Shown here: positions 6,493 to 6,626 of the stretch, in pieces
Layout: the number at the start of each line of letters is the position of its first letter
Position numbering within the stretch: the first letter of the stretch is position 1
NCBI GenBank assembly: GCA_937901265.1
Contig: CALCHA010000268.1
Coordinates: 1-6,626, forward strand
DNA: 6,626 bases
Origin: an uncultured Phycisphaerales bacterium
GTDB taxonomy: Bacteria; Planctomycetota; Phycisphaerae; WQYP01
Direction of reading: 5' to 3'
Translations under genes and position numbers: made by a program
Notes under the pieces: model-generated
What the model saw: the letters and a program-made list of their open reading frames with translations, nothing else
Told to the model about the DNA's origin: nothing
Databases searched by the model: none

Positions 6493-6626
6493 CTACCAGG
6501 GCGTCCACTAACGGCCAGCCCAATTCCGAGATATGTCGCGCGGCGCGGCCCTGACGATGTTGAACGCGTTGGAATACAACCGCACACGCCAACACGAACA
6601 GGCAGCGCACCACGGCCTTTTTCGCC
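6464..6626 (-). pseudogene. Frame-broken continuation of the GMC oxidoreductase gene towards the window edge
   Basis: No single frame here reads as GMC protein, but family-plausible pieces appear in order in different frames. They are LYSNAFNIVRAAPRDI (6579-6532), then YLGIGLAVS (6533-6507) in a second frame, then GTIMANLGG (6490-6464) in a third. After these comes VTYKGRF in the frame of the intact tail. This order would fit GMC sequence just ahead of the AGA motif (a short strand, a GR/GT turn, then a V.Y strand) carrying several single-base indels. The pieces are short, so the reconstruction is tentative. One frame stays open across the whole stretch, but its translation is not family-like. 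Confidence 0.4.

Noticed and set aside
5990..6613. Extension of the glycosyltransferase frame to 776 residues
   Set aside because: The extra 208 residues read in the wrong frame through the GMC catalytic domain, which is clearly coding in another frame. At most the ATG at 6049 is a possible start.

Overview
The window is GC-rich bacterial DNA. Its codons end mostly in G or C, which leaves long antisense shadow frames open. The source is probably a planctomycete, perhaps of the Phycisphaerae. This guess rests on the large secreted protein with an ATRPA stretch just after its signal peptide, the SHOCT-type membrane miniprotein, and the combination of a family 39/83-like glycosyltransferase with a cholesterol-oxidase-like GMC enzyme. 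It is an inference with no marker gene behind it. Both ends cut genes, so the window may be a whole short contig.

Layout: bases 1-102 (minus) are the first 34 codons of dxs, the entry enzyme of the MEP isoprenoid pathway. A divergent intergenic region (103-310) follows, with a plausible sigma70-type promoter for dxs. Bases 311-2836 (plus) encode an 841-residue exported protein built from two diverged copies of a ~245-residue module plus a helical C-terminal third. It meets a minus-strand gene tail to tail with an 11-bp gap.

Bases 2848-6626 hold a minus-strand cluster, read right to left. First is the C-terminal end of a GMC oxidoreductase whose frame breaks towards the window edge. Then come a 568-residue polytopic glycosyltransferase, a 111-residue SHOCT-type membrane protein, and a 343-residue Ldh_2-family dehydrogenase that closely resembles 2,3-diketo-L-gulonate reductase (DlgD). 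The gaps are about 59 (or an overlap), 28 and 39 bp, so co-transcription is likely.

Functionally the cluster mixes redox enzymes acting on alcohols or sugar acids with lipid-linked sugar transfer at the membrane. Nothing ties them into one known pathway. I see no RNA genes, CRISPR arrays, insertion sequences or att sites. The least familiar item is the duplicated-module secreted protein. The rest looks like ordinary chromosomal content.
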